A stretch of 64,000 bases of DNA from Betaproteobacteria bacterium (GTDB lineage Bacteria > Pseudomonadota > Gammaproteobacteria > Burkholderiales > SG8-41). The position numbers and the translations under genes were made by a program. Shown piece by piece: positions 8,522 to 17,000 of this stretch; the stretch's first letter is position 1, and each line of letters opens with the position of its first letter. The notes under the pieces are model-generated. The model did not search any database, was not told the DNA's origin, and saw only the letters and a list, made by a program, of their open reading frames with translations. The DNA is taken from the NCBI GenBank assembly GCA_900299145.1, contig OMIN01000038.1, positions 1 to 64,000 of the forward strand, read 5' to 3'.

Positions 8522-9415
8522 ATGACCATAGCCATTAACGCAATCACGCCGGATTTCGTGGCCGAAATTTACGATGTTGATCTGGCGCAGCTGTCTGCCG
8601 AAGACCTGCATGCGGTCAAGCAGGCGTTCTGGAAATACTCGGTGCTGATATTCCCGGAGCAGAAATTAACCCCGCAGCAGCATGTCGCCTTCGCGCAGCA
8701 GTTCGGCCCGATAGAAATGGATCGCGTGCTCGCCGCCGAGAACGCCGATCCGCGGCTGGGGCACGAATTCGCCGACATTTCGAACCTTAATCGTGAAGGC
8801 AAAATCTGGGACAAGGCAAGCCGCCAGCGCCTTTACAAGGAAGGCAACAAGCTGTGGCACACCGACAGCTCGTTTAAATACAAGCCGGGGCTGTGTTCGC
8901 TGCTGTATTCGACCAAGATTGTGCCCATCGGCGGCCACACCGAGTTTGCCGATCAGCGCGCGGCCTACGACGCGCTGTCACCCGCCATGAAGCAAAAACT
9001 CGACGGCCTCATTGCCATGCACGCCATCGAGTATTCGCGCAAGCGCACAGGCTTCATGGAGTTCGAGCAAAGCGAAGCCCAGCGCCTGCCGCCGGTGCCG
9101 CAATTGCTGGTACGTACCATCCCCGAAAGCGGCCGCAAATCGCTTGACATCGCTTCGCACATTGGCGCCATAAAGGGCATGGGGGCAGCGGAAGCCGAAG
9201 CGCTGTTCCAGCAACTGCTCGCCCACGTCATCCAGCGCCAGTTCGTGTTCACCCACCGCTGGCGCGTCAACGATCTGGTGATGTGGGATAACCGCTGTAC
9301 ACTGCATCGCGGCACCGATTTCGACGACATGCGCTTCGTGCGTGACATGCGCCGTGCAACGGTGGGGGATGTGGCGAATACGTGTGAGCAGGCGGGGGTT
9401 GCGGTGCCGGCGTAG
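8522..9415 (+). CDS. TauD/TfdA-family dioxygenase, second copy
   Basis: This 297-residue paralogue of the gene at 5177 has KLWHTDSSFKY for the HxD pair, NRCTLHRGT for the distal histidine and DMRRATVGD for the 2-oxoglutarate arginine. It has an internal insertion relative to the first copy (HEFADISNLNREGKIWDKAS). Spacing of 37 nt to the preceding amidohydrolase and an AAGGAG site suggest cotranscription. The two dioxygenases flank two amidohydrolases symmetrically. Confidence 0.93.
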   Translation: MTIAINAITPDFVAEIYDVDLAQLSAEDLHAVKQAFWKYSVLIFPEQKLTPQQHVAFAQQFGPIEMDRVLAAENADPRLGHEFADISNLNREGKIWDKASRQRLYKEGNKLWHTDSSFKYKPGLCSLLYSTKIVPIGGHTEFADQRAAYDALSPAMKQKLDGLIAMHAIEYSRKRTGFMEFEQSEAQRLPPVPQLLVRTIPESGRKSLDIASHIGAIKGMGAAEAEALFQQLLAHVIQRQFVFTHRWRVNDLVMWDNRCTLHRGTDFDDMRFVRDMRRATVGDVANTCEQAGVAVPA

Positions 9416-9443
9416 GATTTCGCCGTATCCACCCGTAGTAGTT

Positions 9444-9474
9444 GTAGGGCGGGAGAAGCGCAGCGCATCCCGCC
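9444..9474 (+). repeat. REP element, left of RAYT gene
   Basis: A 31-nt imperfect palindrome begins GTAGGGCGGGAGAAGCG and ends CATCCCGCC. Its near reverse complement lies on the other side of the RAYT gene at 10025. Confidence 0.8.
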
Positions 9475-9489
9475 ATCCAAGGTTTCAAC

Positions 9490-10017
9490 ATGCCCAGATA
9501 CGTACGCGCTTTCGCCCCTGGCGGCACGTTCTTCTTTACCGTCAATTTGTACGAACGCCATCGCATGTTGTTGACGGATCACATCTCAGATTTACGCGCT
9601 GCGTTCGCTTTTGTGCGCGAGCAAAAGCCGTTCGTAAATCGGGCCTATGTTGTCCTGCCGGATCACATACATTGCATCTGGACATTGCCGAAAGGCGATG
9701 CAGATTTTTCGTTGCGATGGCAGTCGATCAAAGCGCGTTTCGCCCGCCAAATCCCTGAGGGCGAACATTTGTCAGCGCGCCGGTTAAAAAAGGGTGAACG
9801 TGGCATCTGGCAGCGGCGGTTTTGGGAGCACATGATTCGCGACGAGAACGATTTTCAACGTCACGTCGATTACATTCACATCAATCCTGTGAAGCACGGT
9901 CACGCGCAAGCAGTGCGCGATTGGCCGCACTCGAGTTTCCGGGCGTATGTGAGGCGTGGCGTTTATCCAGCGGACTGGGCGGGCGGGGAGGACATACGGA
10001 ATCTCGATTGGGAATGA
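9490..10017 (+). CDS. REP-associated tyrosine transposase (RAYT, Y1_Tnp)
   Basis: The 175-residue protein has the HUH pair in VLPDHIHCIW and the catalytic tyrosine in HVDYIHINPVKHG, the layout of the IS200-like REP-associated transposases. The gene is single and intact, flanked by inverted copies of a GTAGGGCGGG palindrome rather than by IS ends. Such domesticated enzymes nick and join REP DNA and are thought to spread REPs. A third matching REP lies at 24241. RAYTs are usually single-copy per type and chromosomally fixed. Confidence 0.92.
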   Translation: MPRYVRAFAPGGTFFFTVNLYERHRMLLTDHISDLRAAFAFVREQKPFVNRAYVVLPDHIHCIWTLPKGDADFSLRWQSIKARFARQIPEGEHLSARRLKKGERGIWQRRFWEHMIRDENDFQRHVDYIHINPVKHGHAQAVRDWPHSSFRAYVRRGVYPADWAGGEDIRNLDWE

Positions 10018-10024
10018 GGCGGGT

Positions 10025-10055
10025 GGCGGGATACGCTACGCTCCTCCCGCCCTAC
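10025..10055 (-). repeat. REP element, right of RAYT gene
   Basis: It reads GGCGGGATACGCTACGCTCC then TCCCGCCCTAC, inverted relative to the left copy. It overlaps the last codons of the minus-strand gene that ends at 10052. Confidence 0.8.
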
Positions 10056-10441
10056 GAAATCTGGAGGTAGGTCGGGAGCTTGCCTTCATTGGCTGCCACC
10101 TCCTCCATCACATCAAGCCATTTGAGGTTGCTTTCGTCTTGCGTGAATCCTCGAATTTGATGTAGCAAAATCAATGCATGATTCCAAGAAACAACCGTTT
10201 GGTTGATTGCGCGCCACCCGATTGTCTCTTGTCCATCGTGAGAGTCACGAAACTCTACACGCTCGAAGACGAGTGGTTTTTCGAAACCAATACGGATGAC
10301 ATTGCCGGACGGAGCGTGTGCTTGAATCAGATTAAAACAGAGAGAATATTTCGTTCCATTGTTCCCAATGAACGTTGAAGCCAGCGAGCCACCGTCGCGA
10401 ATCATTTCAACGGAAACGACCGCATCAATTGCCGGGAGCAT
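10052..10441 (-). CDS. Hypothetical protein in a lower-GC islet
   Basis: This 129-residue product begins MLPAIDAVVSVEMIRDGG and ends PTYLQIS. Base composition is clearly lower in GC than the genes around it, and its 3' end runs into the REP beside the transposase gene. The start at 10441 avoids overlap with the upstream gene; a longer start at 10477 would overlap the lactonase by 28 nt. The sequence is soluble, without signal or membrane segments. I recognise no family. Low GC and a RAYT neighbour suggest acquisition by transfer. Confidence 0.65.
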   Translation of the reverse strand: MLPAIDAVVSVEMIRDGGSLASTFIGNNGTKYSLCFNLIQAHAPSGNVIRIGFEKPLVFERVEFRDSHDGQETIGWRAINQTVVSWNHALILLHQIRGFTQDESNLKWLDVMEEVAANEGKLPTYLQIS

Positions 10442-10449
10442 GCTGCAAC

Positions 10450-11634
10450 TTACAACCCCACCATCCCCACCCACCACTGCAACTTCCCGTTCAGCTCAAC
10501 ATCGTACTTCCGCACAAAAGTCAGTTTCCCATCATCCCCAATCCGAAACACGCTCATCGCCGCCGGGGCAAGGCGTACGCCGCTACCGTCTTTCACCCAC
10601 ATATCGCGGATGCTGGCAGACACCAGTAGCCGGCCGCTGGGGTCGATGCCGAAGGTGCGCACGTGGTGGGTTTGCGGGTCGACGCTCTGAATGCGGGTGG
10701 GTTCGCCGGTATTCTGATCGATGGCGAACACGGCGATGCTGTTTTCGCCGCCAGCGAAGACCTGCTTGCCGTTGAATTCCACCTTGCCGTCAGCGCGGTT
10801 GGCGGTGTAAACGAAACGCCCGTTTGGATGCACGTGGATCGCGCTGGTGGTTTGATGCATTTTTGGGTCGCGCGGTGCAGCCAGCGTGGTTTTGACGAAC
10901 TCCGGCGTGGGCGTGATTTCATCGCCGTTGATGCGGTGCATGTGTATGTCGTTCTGGCTTTCGACGTTCGCGTACATCCACGGCTGCGCCGGATGAAAAT
11001 CAACATGGCGCGGGCGGTAATCCATGCCGCCCTTGCCCACGGCGTCGATGGATTGTGATTGCGTGAGCTGGCCATTGTTAAAACGGTACACCTTGATTGC
11101 GCCCGGATCCTCTGCCTTGCCGCCCTTGGCGTCATTGCCGCGCGCGGGGAACACCACCAGCCGGTTCGACGGCGTGGTAACGACCTGATGCGCGTAAATG
11201 CCGACATCAACATTCGCCGATTGCGCTACGCGTTGCCCGATGCTGCCGTCGCTGTTAATGCGGTTAACCGTGATGTTGCTGGGGTTGTTAAAGGCGCACA
11301 GCGCGTAGGCGCCAGCGCGATCCACGCAATGATGAATCGGGCGCGAAGGCAGCGGCTGCGGCTCGCCGTGCAATGCCAGTGCGCCGTCCGCCGCGATGCT
11401 CACCGAACACAGCCGGTGCATGACGCCGGGCACGGGCGTGTTGCCCGACGCGGCGTCGCTGGTGGAGACCGTTAGGAATTTTTTCCCGCCGGCGGTGGTG
11501 ACGGGCCACGCGTACTGCACATTGGAAGGCAGCGTAACAGAGCCGCGTTTGGTCAGCGTGGCGGCTTCGACGTCGACCTCCCAGTGTGTGAGTTGATCAC
11601 CAATGCTTTGGTACAGCGCAGTTTTGGTTGCCAT
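10450..11634 (-). CDS. Seven-bladed beta-propeller lactonase-like protein
   Basis: The 394-residue protein shows repeated blades with motifs such as DYRPRHVDFHPAQPWMYAN, IHVHPNGRFVYTANRA and TFGIDPSGRLLVSAS, characteristic of the 6-phosphogluconolactonase-type (YbhE/Pgl2) propeller family. It has no signal peptide. Members hydrolyse sugar lactones or bind small ligands, and many lack proven activity. It is transcribed away from the AT-rich motif copy at 11644. Confidence 0.88.
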   Translation of the reverse strand: MATKTALYQSIGDQLTHWEVDVEAATLTKRGSVTLPSNVQYAWPVTTAGGKKFLTVSTSDAASGNTPVPGVMHRLCSVSIAADGALALHGEPQPLPSRPIHHCVDRAGAYALCAFNNPSNITVNRINSDGSIGQRVAQSANVDVGIYAHQVVTTPSNRLVVFPARGNDAKGGKAEDPGAIKVYRFNNGQLTQSQSIDAVGKGGMDYRPRHVDFHPAQPWMYANVESQNDIHMHRINGDEITPTPEFVKTTLAAPRDPKMHQTTSAIHVHPNGRFVYTANRADGKVEFNGKQVFAGGENSIAVFAIDQNTGEPTRIQSVDPQTHHVRTFGIDPSGRLLVSASIRDMWVKDGSGVRLAPAAMSVFRIGDDGKLTFVRKYDVELNGKLQWWVGMVGL

Positions 11635-11643
11635 GACAGCCTC

Positions 11644-11673
11644 TTAAAAATATTATATAAATCAGATACTTAC
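11644..11673 (+). repeat. AT-rich dispersed motif, copy 4
   Basis: It reads TATATAAATCAGATACTTAC after TTAAAAATATTA. It lies between two minus-strand genes but is itself oriented on the plus strand, so its direction does not follow that of the flanking genes. Confidence 0.85.
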
Positions 11674-11726
11674 GTTATGATGTCAATTGTCGGATGTCGA
11701 ATTGAAAGGTTCGACCCTACGAATCT

Positions 11727-12542
11727 TTACTGCTTCACCGGCGGCGCCACCGATAATCCCTTGACGCCGCTTTTTTCGATCCACTGTGCCACCAACCCTT
11801 TGGCTTTGACGTCCTCAATGAATTCGCGCAGATACGCAGCAGCGGCATTGCCGCGGCCCTTGGGCGTGCCGACCGTGTGCTGAATCACACTGAAGTTACC
11901 ATCGAGGATGCGCGCGCCGGGCAGCTTCGGCATGAGTTCGATCAAATTGGGTTTGAGGCCCGCCAATGCGTCGAGCTTGTCGTTGGTGAAGGTTTGCACG
12001 GCGGAACTGGTGGGCGAGTTCGCCACGCGCACCAGTTGCGCCTGTTTGATGATGCGCGTCAATGCCAGATCGTAAGCGGCATTGGCCGGCACCGCGATGC
12101 GGATGCCTGGTCGGTCGGCATCGGCAACGGTTTTCAGCGGGGAACCGGCGCGCACCAGATACGTCGCTTCGATTTGGGTCATCGGCGTACCAAATGAAAT
12201 CTCCTGCGCGCGCTGCGGTTCAGCGCCGAGTATCGAAATATCCCAGGCGCCACCCTTGGCGGCATCGGCCGCGGCCCCGGCGGATTTGTAGGGGATGATT
12301 TCCAGCGGCACCTCGAGCCGGCGCGCGAGTTCGCGCGAAACCTCCACTGCCACGCCGCCTTGTTCGCCGTTCGGCCCCAGCGTGGTGAGTAGCACGTTGC
12401 TGAAGGCAATGGCCGCGCGTAGTTTTCCGGTGGGTGCGAGCTCCGCGCGCGCGGCAGATGACACGGTGGGCGCGCTGGTGGGTACACTGGCGCAGCCCGC
12501 CAGCAACACAACGACAGCCAGCGCGGCGAACAGCTTTTTCAT
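11727..12542 (-). CDS. Solute-binding lipoprotein, SBP_bac_3 type
   Basis: This 271-residue protein has a lipoprotein signal (AVVVLLAGCAS, cysteine at about 17). The mature part follows the amino-acid-type periplasmic binding fold: PTGKLRAAIAFSNVLLT, GGVAVEVSRELARRLEVPLE and WDISILGAEPQRAQEI. It is a close paralogue of the gene directly upstream at 12564, and no ABC permease or ATPase genes are nearby, so it may serve a distant transporter or act as a sensor. The ligand is unknown. Confidence 0.9.
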   Translation of the reverse strand: MKKLFAALAVVVLLAGCASVPTSAPTVSSAARAELAPTGKLRAAIAFSNVLLTTLGPNGEQGGVAVEVSRELARRLEVPLEIIPYKSAGAAADAAKGGAWDISILGAEPQRAQEISFGTPMTQIEATYLVRAGSPLKTVADADRPGIRIAVPANAAYDLALTRIIKQAQLVRVANSPTSSAVQTFTNDKLDALAGLKPNLIELMPKLPGARILDGNFSVIQHTVGTPKGRGNAAAAYLREFIEDVKAKGLVAQWIEKSGVKGLSVAPPVKQ

Positions 12543-12563
12543 GGCGGAGCTCCGCGCGGCGAA

Positions 12564-13304
12564 TCAGGGCTTGACCAACGGCGCGGCCGACAAACCGTCA
12601 ACGCCGCTCTTGTTGATCCACTGCTGCACCAGCCCTTCGCCCTTCACGGCTTCGACGAAGGCATTGAGATAGGCTTCGCCGTCCGTACCGCGCCCGCGCG
12701 GCACGCCGGCGGTGTGGCACACCGTCATGAATCGCCCGTCGAGGATGCGGCAACCGGGCATTTGCGCGGCGAATTTCATGATTTCGGTTTTGAGGCCGGC
12801 GTAGGCTTCGAGCTTGTCATCGGTGAACTTTTTGAACGCGGCGGCGGAGCCTGCGACCGGTACGCGCTGCGCATGCTTCAGGGTGCGTGTGAGATACAAG
12901 TCGTAACCGCTCTTCGCACCGAGCGCGATGCGCACGCCGGGGCTGTCGACGTCCTCGATTTTTTGCAGCTTCGAACCCGGCGGCACCAGATAGGTGGCGA
13001 CAATTTCCGTGGTAGGCCCGGCGAAGGCGATGTCCTTGGCCCGCTCCGCTTCAACGGCCAGCACCGACACATCCCACTTGCCGCCTTTGACCGACTCGGC
13101 GAGTTCGCCAGCCGAGTGATACACAATGACTTCGATCGGCACGCCCATGCGGCGCGCGAGCTCATGCACCAGATCGACGGCGACGCCGCTTTGCTCGCCG
13201 TTCGGGCCGAGCTTGGTGAGCAGCGGATTCTGAAAATTGATGCCGGCGCGCAGTTTGCCGGTGGGGGCGAGTTGGGCGAGGGCGGCGGCTGAGGGAGCGG
13301 TCAT
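12564..13304 (-). CDS. SBP_bac_3-type binding protein lacking a signal peptide
   Basis: The 246-residue protein is a tandem paralogue of the lipoprotein at 11727, sharing PTGKLRAGINFQNPLLTKLGP and SGVAVDLVHELARRMGVP. It begins MTAPSAAALAQLAPTGK with no export signal, and an in-frame TAG directly before the GAAGGA site rules out a longer reading. It is therefore either cytosolic or has lost its signal after duplication. Twenty-one nucleotides separate it from its partner, so they are cotranscribed. Confidence 0.87.
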   Translation of the reverse strand: MTAPSAAALAQLAPTGKLRAGINFQNPLLTKLGPNGEQSGVAVDLVHELARRMGVPIEVIVYHSAGELAESVKGGKWDVSVLAVEAERAKDIAFAGPTTEIVATYLVPPGSKLQKIEDVDSPGVRIALGAKSGYDLYLTRTLKHAQRVPVAGSAAAFKKFTDDKLEAYAGLKTEIMKFAAQMPGCRILDGRFMTVCHTAGVPRGRGTDGEAYLNAFVEAVKGEGLVQQWINKSGVDGLSAAPLVKP

Positions 13305-13396
13305 GGCGGGCTATCCTTCGTGATCTAAACGGTTGCGGGTCTTGAATTGACGGGTTTTTTCAGAGAGGCGAACAAAAAGGGGCGAACAACAGAGCG

Positions 13397-13690
13397 TCAG
13401 GCGACGCCTTCAACAATGCGCATGTCGCGCTCGACGCCATCGCCCAGCACTTTGAGCGCGGCTTGATAGGCGGGGCTGTCGTGCGCGGCGACGGCGTTTT
13501 CCACGCTGGGAAATTCGATCACCACCACGCGTTGATTCACGCCCAGCTCATAAGTCTTCGATGGCATGCCGCGCACCAGAAATTTGCCGCCGTGCGCCTG
13601 AATCGCGGCGGGTGCGAGCTTGGCGTACGCCGCCAGTTGATCGGGCTTGTTGATGGATTTGTAGAAGGCGATCCAGTACGCGTTGGCCAT
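13397..13690 (-). CDS. DUF1330 family protein
   Basis: This 97-residue protein begins MANAYWIAFYKSINKPDQL and carries the family's conserved GGKFLVRGMPSKTYE and VVIEFPSVENAVAAHDSPAYQAA segments of a dimeric alpha-beta barrel (ferredoxin-like) fold. No enzyme activity is established for DUF1330. GGAG precedes the ATG. It may head the unit that continues into the two binding proteins. Confidence 0.9.
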   Translation of the reverse strand: MANAYWIAFYKSINKPDQLAAYAKLAPAAIQAHGGKFLVRGMPSKTYELGVNQRVVVIEFPSVENAVAAHDSPAYQAALKVLGDGVERDMRIVEGVA

Positions 13691-13810
13691 GAGAGTCTCC
13701 GGAGGTTTGGGCGGGGAAGGGAAATTGAAACTGGGCAGACAAGTTTACCGCTATTCGCACGGTTGCCAAGCGCTCGCGCTTATACTCTGTGGCTGTTTTC
13801 AGAGCGGGCA

Positions 13811-13840
13811 GAGAAACCAGAGAAACCAAAGAAACCAAAG
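13811..13840 (+). repeat. Short tandem repeat AGAAACC
   Basis: Three consecutive near-identical 9-10 nt units built on AGAAACCA lie just upstream of the exported amidohydrolase start, in its 5' leader. Function is unknown; copy number could vary between strains. Confidence 0.6.
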
Positions 13841-13859
13841 AGATGCCAGGGAGATTTCC

Positions 13860-15209
13860 ATGATTCGGTCTGCAGTTCGTGGTGTGGTGGTGGGTATGCT
13901 GATGGGGTGCGCCACGGCGGGCGCGCAGCTATATGAAGGCGCGCGGCTGATTCCGGGCGACGGCGGGCCGGCCATTGAGTCGTCGTCGTTTCTGGTCGAG
14001 AAGGGGCGTATCACGCGCGTGGGAAAGGCCGGTGAAGTCACCGCGCCGGCGGGCGTGCAGCGGGTGAATCTCGCGGGTAAAACCGTGATGCCCACGATTA
14101 TCAGCAGCCACGTGCATCCGGGCTTTCAAAAGGGCCTTACCTACAGCGCGGAAAACTACACACGCGAGGTGATCCTCAACGATCTGAATCTGGCGTGGTA
14201 CTACGGCATTTCAGTGGTGATGTCGCAGGGCATCGAGCGCGGCGATCTGGCCATCCAGATACGCGACGAACAGCTCGCCGGCAAGCTGGGCGGCGCGCAG
14301 CTGCTGGTGGCCGGCCGCGGCATCGGCGCGCCCAATGCCGGGCCGGGCGCGCTTGCCTACCGGGGCATTGCGCATGAGGTCACCACCGAGGAGCAAATCC
14401 GCCAGGCGGTGCGCAGCGAAGCCACGCGCAAGGTCAACGCCATCAAAATCTGGGTCGATGATCGCGGCGGGCGCGCACCCAGCCTGACGCCGGAACTGTC
14501 CGCCGCCGCAGCCGATGAAGCGAAGAAGCACAAGCTGCGCATCAGCGCGCATGTGTATTATCACCGCGACGCCGTCGGTCTGGCCGCGGCGAAGGTGGAC
14601 AGCTTTGCGCATCTGGTGCGCGACGCGGTGATGGACGAACCGCTGCTGGTGTCGGTGATCCGCAACCGCGTGTTCGTCATGCCCAACATGGGCGGCGCCG
14701 AGCGCAACACCCACGACAAGACGCCGCCGTGGTTCGATGAGCCGTACCTCGCGGGTTTGCTCAAAGACACCGTGTCACCGGAAGTGATCGAACGCATGAA
14801 GGGCCTGTGGTCGCCGCGCGACCCCAAGGTGCTGGAGCAAACGCGCCGCATCTACGGCAACATCCATCGCAATGCCAGCCGGCTGAAAGACGCCGGTGCG
14901 CGGGTGATTCTGGGTAGCGACACCGGGTTGCCCGATCACTTTTTCGGCTACGCCGAGCAGCGTGAACTGGAGTTGATGCATTCGGCGGGGATGACCACCA
15001 TGGAAGTCATTGTTGCCGCCACCAGCCGGGGTGCGGAATATTTGCAATTGCCCGACCGCGGTACGCTCGCGCCGGGCAAGCGCGCGGATTTTCTGGTGCT
15101 GGATGCCAATCCACTTGACGACATTCGCAATACGCGGCGTATTGCGCGAATGTTTATCGGCGGCGCAGAAATCGACCGCGCTGAATTGAAGTCAAAATTA
15201 TTGAAATAA
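13860..15209 (+). CDS. Exported amidohydrolase (imidazolonepropionase/prolidase-like)
   Basis: The 449-residue protein has a signal peptide (MIRSAVRGVVVGMLMGCATAG) and metal motifs SSHVHPG, a histidine in ISAHVYYH and one in SFAHLVRD, and the catalytic aspartate in LGSDTGLPD. The ending GTLAPGKRADFLVLDANPLDDI is diagnostic of this amidohydrolase-1 branch. The start at 13860 has GGGAG 8 nt upstream. Its stop codon TAA lies inside a copy of the dispersed AT-rich motif. It converges with the SulP gene. The substrate may be a peptide or a cyclic amide. Confidence 0.92.
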   Translation: MIRSAVRGVVVGMLMGCATAGAQLYEGARLIPGDGGPAIESSSFLVEKGRITRVGKAGEVTAPAGVQRVNLAGKTVMPTIISSHVHPGFQKGLTYSAENYTREVILNDLNLAWYYGISVVMSQGIERGDLAIQIRDEQLAGKLGGAQLLVAGRGIGAPNAGPGALAYRGIAHEVTTEEQIRQAVRSEATRKVNAIKIWVDDRGGRAPSLTPELSAAAADEAKKHKLRISAHVYYHRDAVGLAAAKVDSFAHLVRDAVMDEPLLVSVIRNRVFVMPNMGGAERNTHDKTPPWFDEPYLAGLLKDTVSPEVIERMKGLWSPRDPKVLEQTRRIYGNIHRNASRLKDAGARVILGSDTGLPDHFFGYAEQRELELMHSAGMTTMEVIVAATSRGAEYLQLPDRGTLAPGKRADFLVLDANPLDDIRNTRRIARMFIGGAEIDRAELKSKLLK

Positions 15210-15222
15210 ATCAAATACTTGC
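15195..15222 (+). repeat. AT-rich dispersed motif, copy 5
   Basis: It reads TTGAAATAAATCAAATACTT then GC. It includes the TAA stop of the amidohydrolase ending at 15209 and lies in the 26-nt space between two convergent genes. Confidence 0.8.
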
Positions 15223-15235
15223 ATTTCGCCTGCCG

Positions 15236-16918
15236 CTAAGCACGTGCTTCTGCTTGCGGCAGGCTGCCGCTTTGCGCGAGTTCTGCAGCGCGCGACCGTG
15301 CATTTTCCAGCGAGACTTTGACGTTTTCCCGTCCGAGCTTCTGGATGAGCCCAGACAGCAGCATGAGCCTGAGCGGCTGCCGTTGTGCGGCGGCCAGCAC
15401 CAGCGCGCCACCGTTTTGGCACACACGTTCGGCAAGCGCTTCCAGACTGTAGAGCGCCGTGGTATCCAGATAAGCGACGCGCGTGAGATTGAGCACCAAC
15501 ACGCGTGCCGTGGCATCGAGCTCAATGTCGTCGAGTTTGTCGGCGGTGCCGAAAAACAGAATGCCGGTCACGTGCAACACGCGCACGCCGGCGTGGTTTT
15601 GCACGGACGCGGCGGCTTCGCGGTAAATTGACGTCACCTGCGTCATGCGCTGAATCAGCATCACCATGGTGCACAACACGCCCACCTGCACGGCGGTGGT
15701 AATGTCGAGTATCACCGTCAGCGCGAACGTTACCAGCATGATGATATTGCGCGGTGTTGAGTGCCTGCGCAGCGTGACGAATGCCCGCCAGTCGCCCATT
15801 CGGATCGCCACGCCCATCAAGATCGCGGCGAGGGCGGCGAGCGGCACGTGCATGGCCAGCGGCGCAGCTGCCAGCATGATCACCAGCAGCGTTGCCGCGT
15901 GCAGGATGCCGGATACCGGTGTCTGCGCGCCGTTCTTGATGTTGGCGGTGGTGCGCGCGATGGTGCCGGTGGCGGCGAACCCGCCAAAGAACGGCGCTGC
16001 AATATTGGCGATGCCCTGGCCCATCAGCTCCTGATTCGGGTCGTGACGGTCTTTGGTGGCGTGATCGGAGACGATGGCGCACAGCAACGATTCCAGCGCG
16101 CCGAGTAGTGCGATGGTCATGGCGGGCGACAGCAGCCGGCGCAGGTTTTCCATGGAGAGATCGGGCATGGCAAAGGCCGGCAGATTCTGCGGAATACCGC
16201 CAAAGCGCGTGCCGATGGTTTCAACCGGCAGTCCACCCACGGCGGCAGCCAGCGTGCCCGCCAGCAGAATCGCCACCGGTGCGGGGAAGCGCGTCACCCA
16301 GCGCACGGGCCACAATAACATTGCAGTGGTGCACACAACGGCCAAAATCAGCGCGGCAACATTGACCGTGCCCAGGTTCGCAGCCAACGTGCGCACCAGC
16401 GCAAAAAACTCGGCCGGCATGCGGGTGACCTGCAGGCCCAGCACGTCGCGCAGTTGCGACAGCATGATCAGCACGGCGATGCCGTTGGTGAAGCCGACGA
16501 CCACCGGCTCCGGCACAAACTTGATCACCGTGCCCAGCCGCAACATGCCCATCAGGAACATCATGGCGCCCGCCATCAGCGTGCAGATCAACAAGTTGGC
16601 CGCGCCGTATTGTTCGACAATACCGTAGACCACCACGATAAAAGCGCCCGCCGGCCCGCCGATGGAAAAGCGCGTGCCGCCGAACGCACTGATGCAAAAG
16701 CCGGCGATGATCGCAGTGTAAAGGCCCTGTTCCGGCTTAAGTCCGCTGGCAATGGCGAACGCCATTGAAAGGGGCAGCGCGATGATGCCCACACTGATGC
16801 CAGCGAAAATATCCTGCACGAAACGCTCGCGCGAGTAATGTTGCAGGCAATCGAAAAGCCGCGGCCGGAAGCGCAAATTCATGCGGCGCAGCATTGCCTG
16901 CATCATTGACGAGCGCAT
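15236..16918 (-). CDS. SulP-family anion permease with STAS domain
   Basis: This product of about 560 residues has 10-12 hydrophobic segments. An early VGIIALPLSMAFAIASGLKPEQGLYTA is the SulP consensus, AGAMMFLMGMLRLG and SHDQ-like HDPNQELMGQGIANI follow, and a cytosolic STAS domain sits at the C-terminus (HVTGILFFGTADKLDDIELDA, VLNLTRVAYLDTTAL). SulP proteins move sulfate, bicarbonate or dicarboxylates. The start is uncertain: in-frame ATGs occur at 16918, 16906, 16894 and 16882, none with a strong ribosome-binding site. Further upstream the frame runs antisense to the cyclase gene and is not coding. Confidence 0.9.
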   Translation of the reverse strand: MRSSMMQAMLRRMNLRFRPRLFDCLQHYSRERFVQDIFAGISVGIIALPLSMAFAIASGLKPEQGLYTAIIAGFCISAFGGTRFSIGGPAGAFIVVVYGIVEQYGAANLLICTLMAGAMMFLMGMLRLGTVIKFVPEPVVVGFTNGIAVLIMLSQLRDVLGLQVTRMPAEFFALVRTLAANLGTVNVAALILAVVCTTAMLLWPVRWVTRFPAPVAILLAGTLAAAVGGLPVETIGTRFGGIPQNLPAFAMPDLSMENLRRLLSPAMTIALLGALESLLCAIVSDHATKDRHDPNQELMGQGIANIAAPFFGGFAATGTIARTTANIKNGAQTPVSGILHAATLLVIMLAAAPLAMHVPLAALAAILMGVAIRMGDWRAFVTLRRHSTPRNIIMLVTFALTVILDITTAVQVGVLCTMVMLIQRMTQVTSIYREAAASVQNHAGVRVLHVTGILFFGTADKLDDIELDATARVLVLNLTRVAYLDTTALYSLEALAERVCQNGGALVLAAAQRQPLRLMLLSGLIQKLGRENVKVSLENARSRAAELAQSGSLPQAEARA

Positions 16919-16982
16919 AAAAAGTCGGAGGCTGGGCTGCGGGAAGCCGCGCGGGCGTGTTACGATCTTGAAAGCCGATGCT

Positions 16983-17000
16983 ATAACAATCTGATTCAAA
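16983..17000 (-). repeat. Degenerate AT-rich motif candidate
   Basis: The minus strand reads TTTGAATCAGATTGTTAT, differing from the AATCAGATACTTAC form at three positions in the core 14, in the divergent spacer before the cyclase gene. Its flank is less AT-rich than in the clear copies, so it may be chance. Confidence 0.35.
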
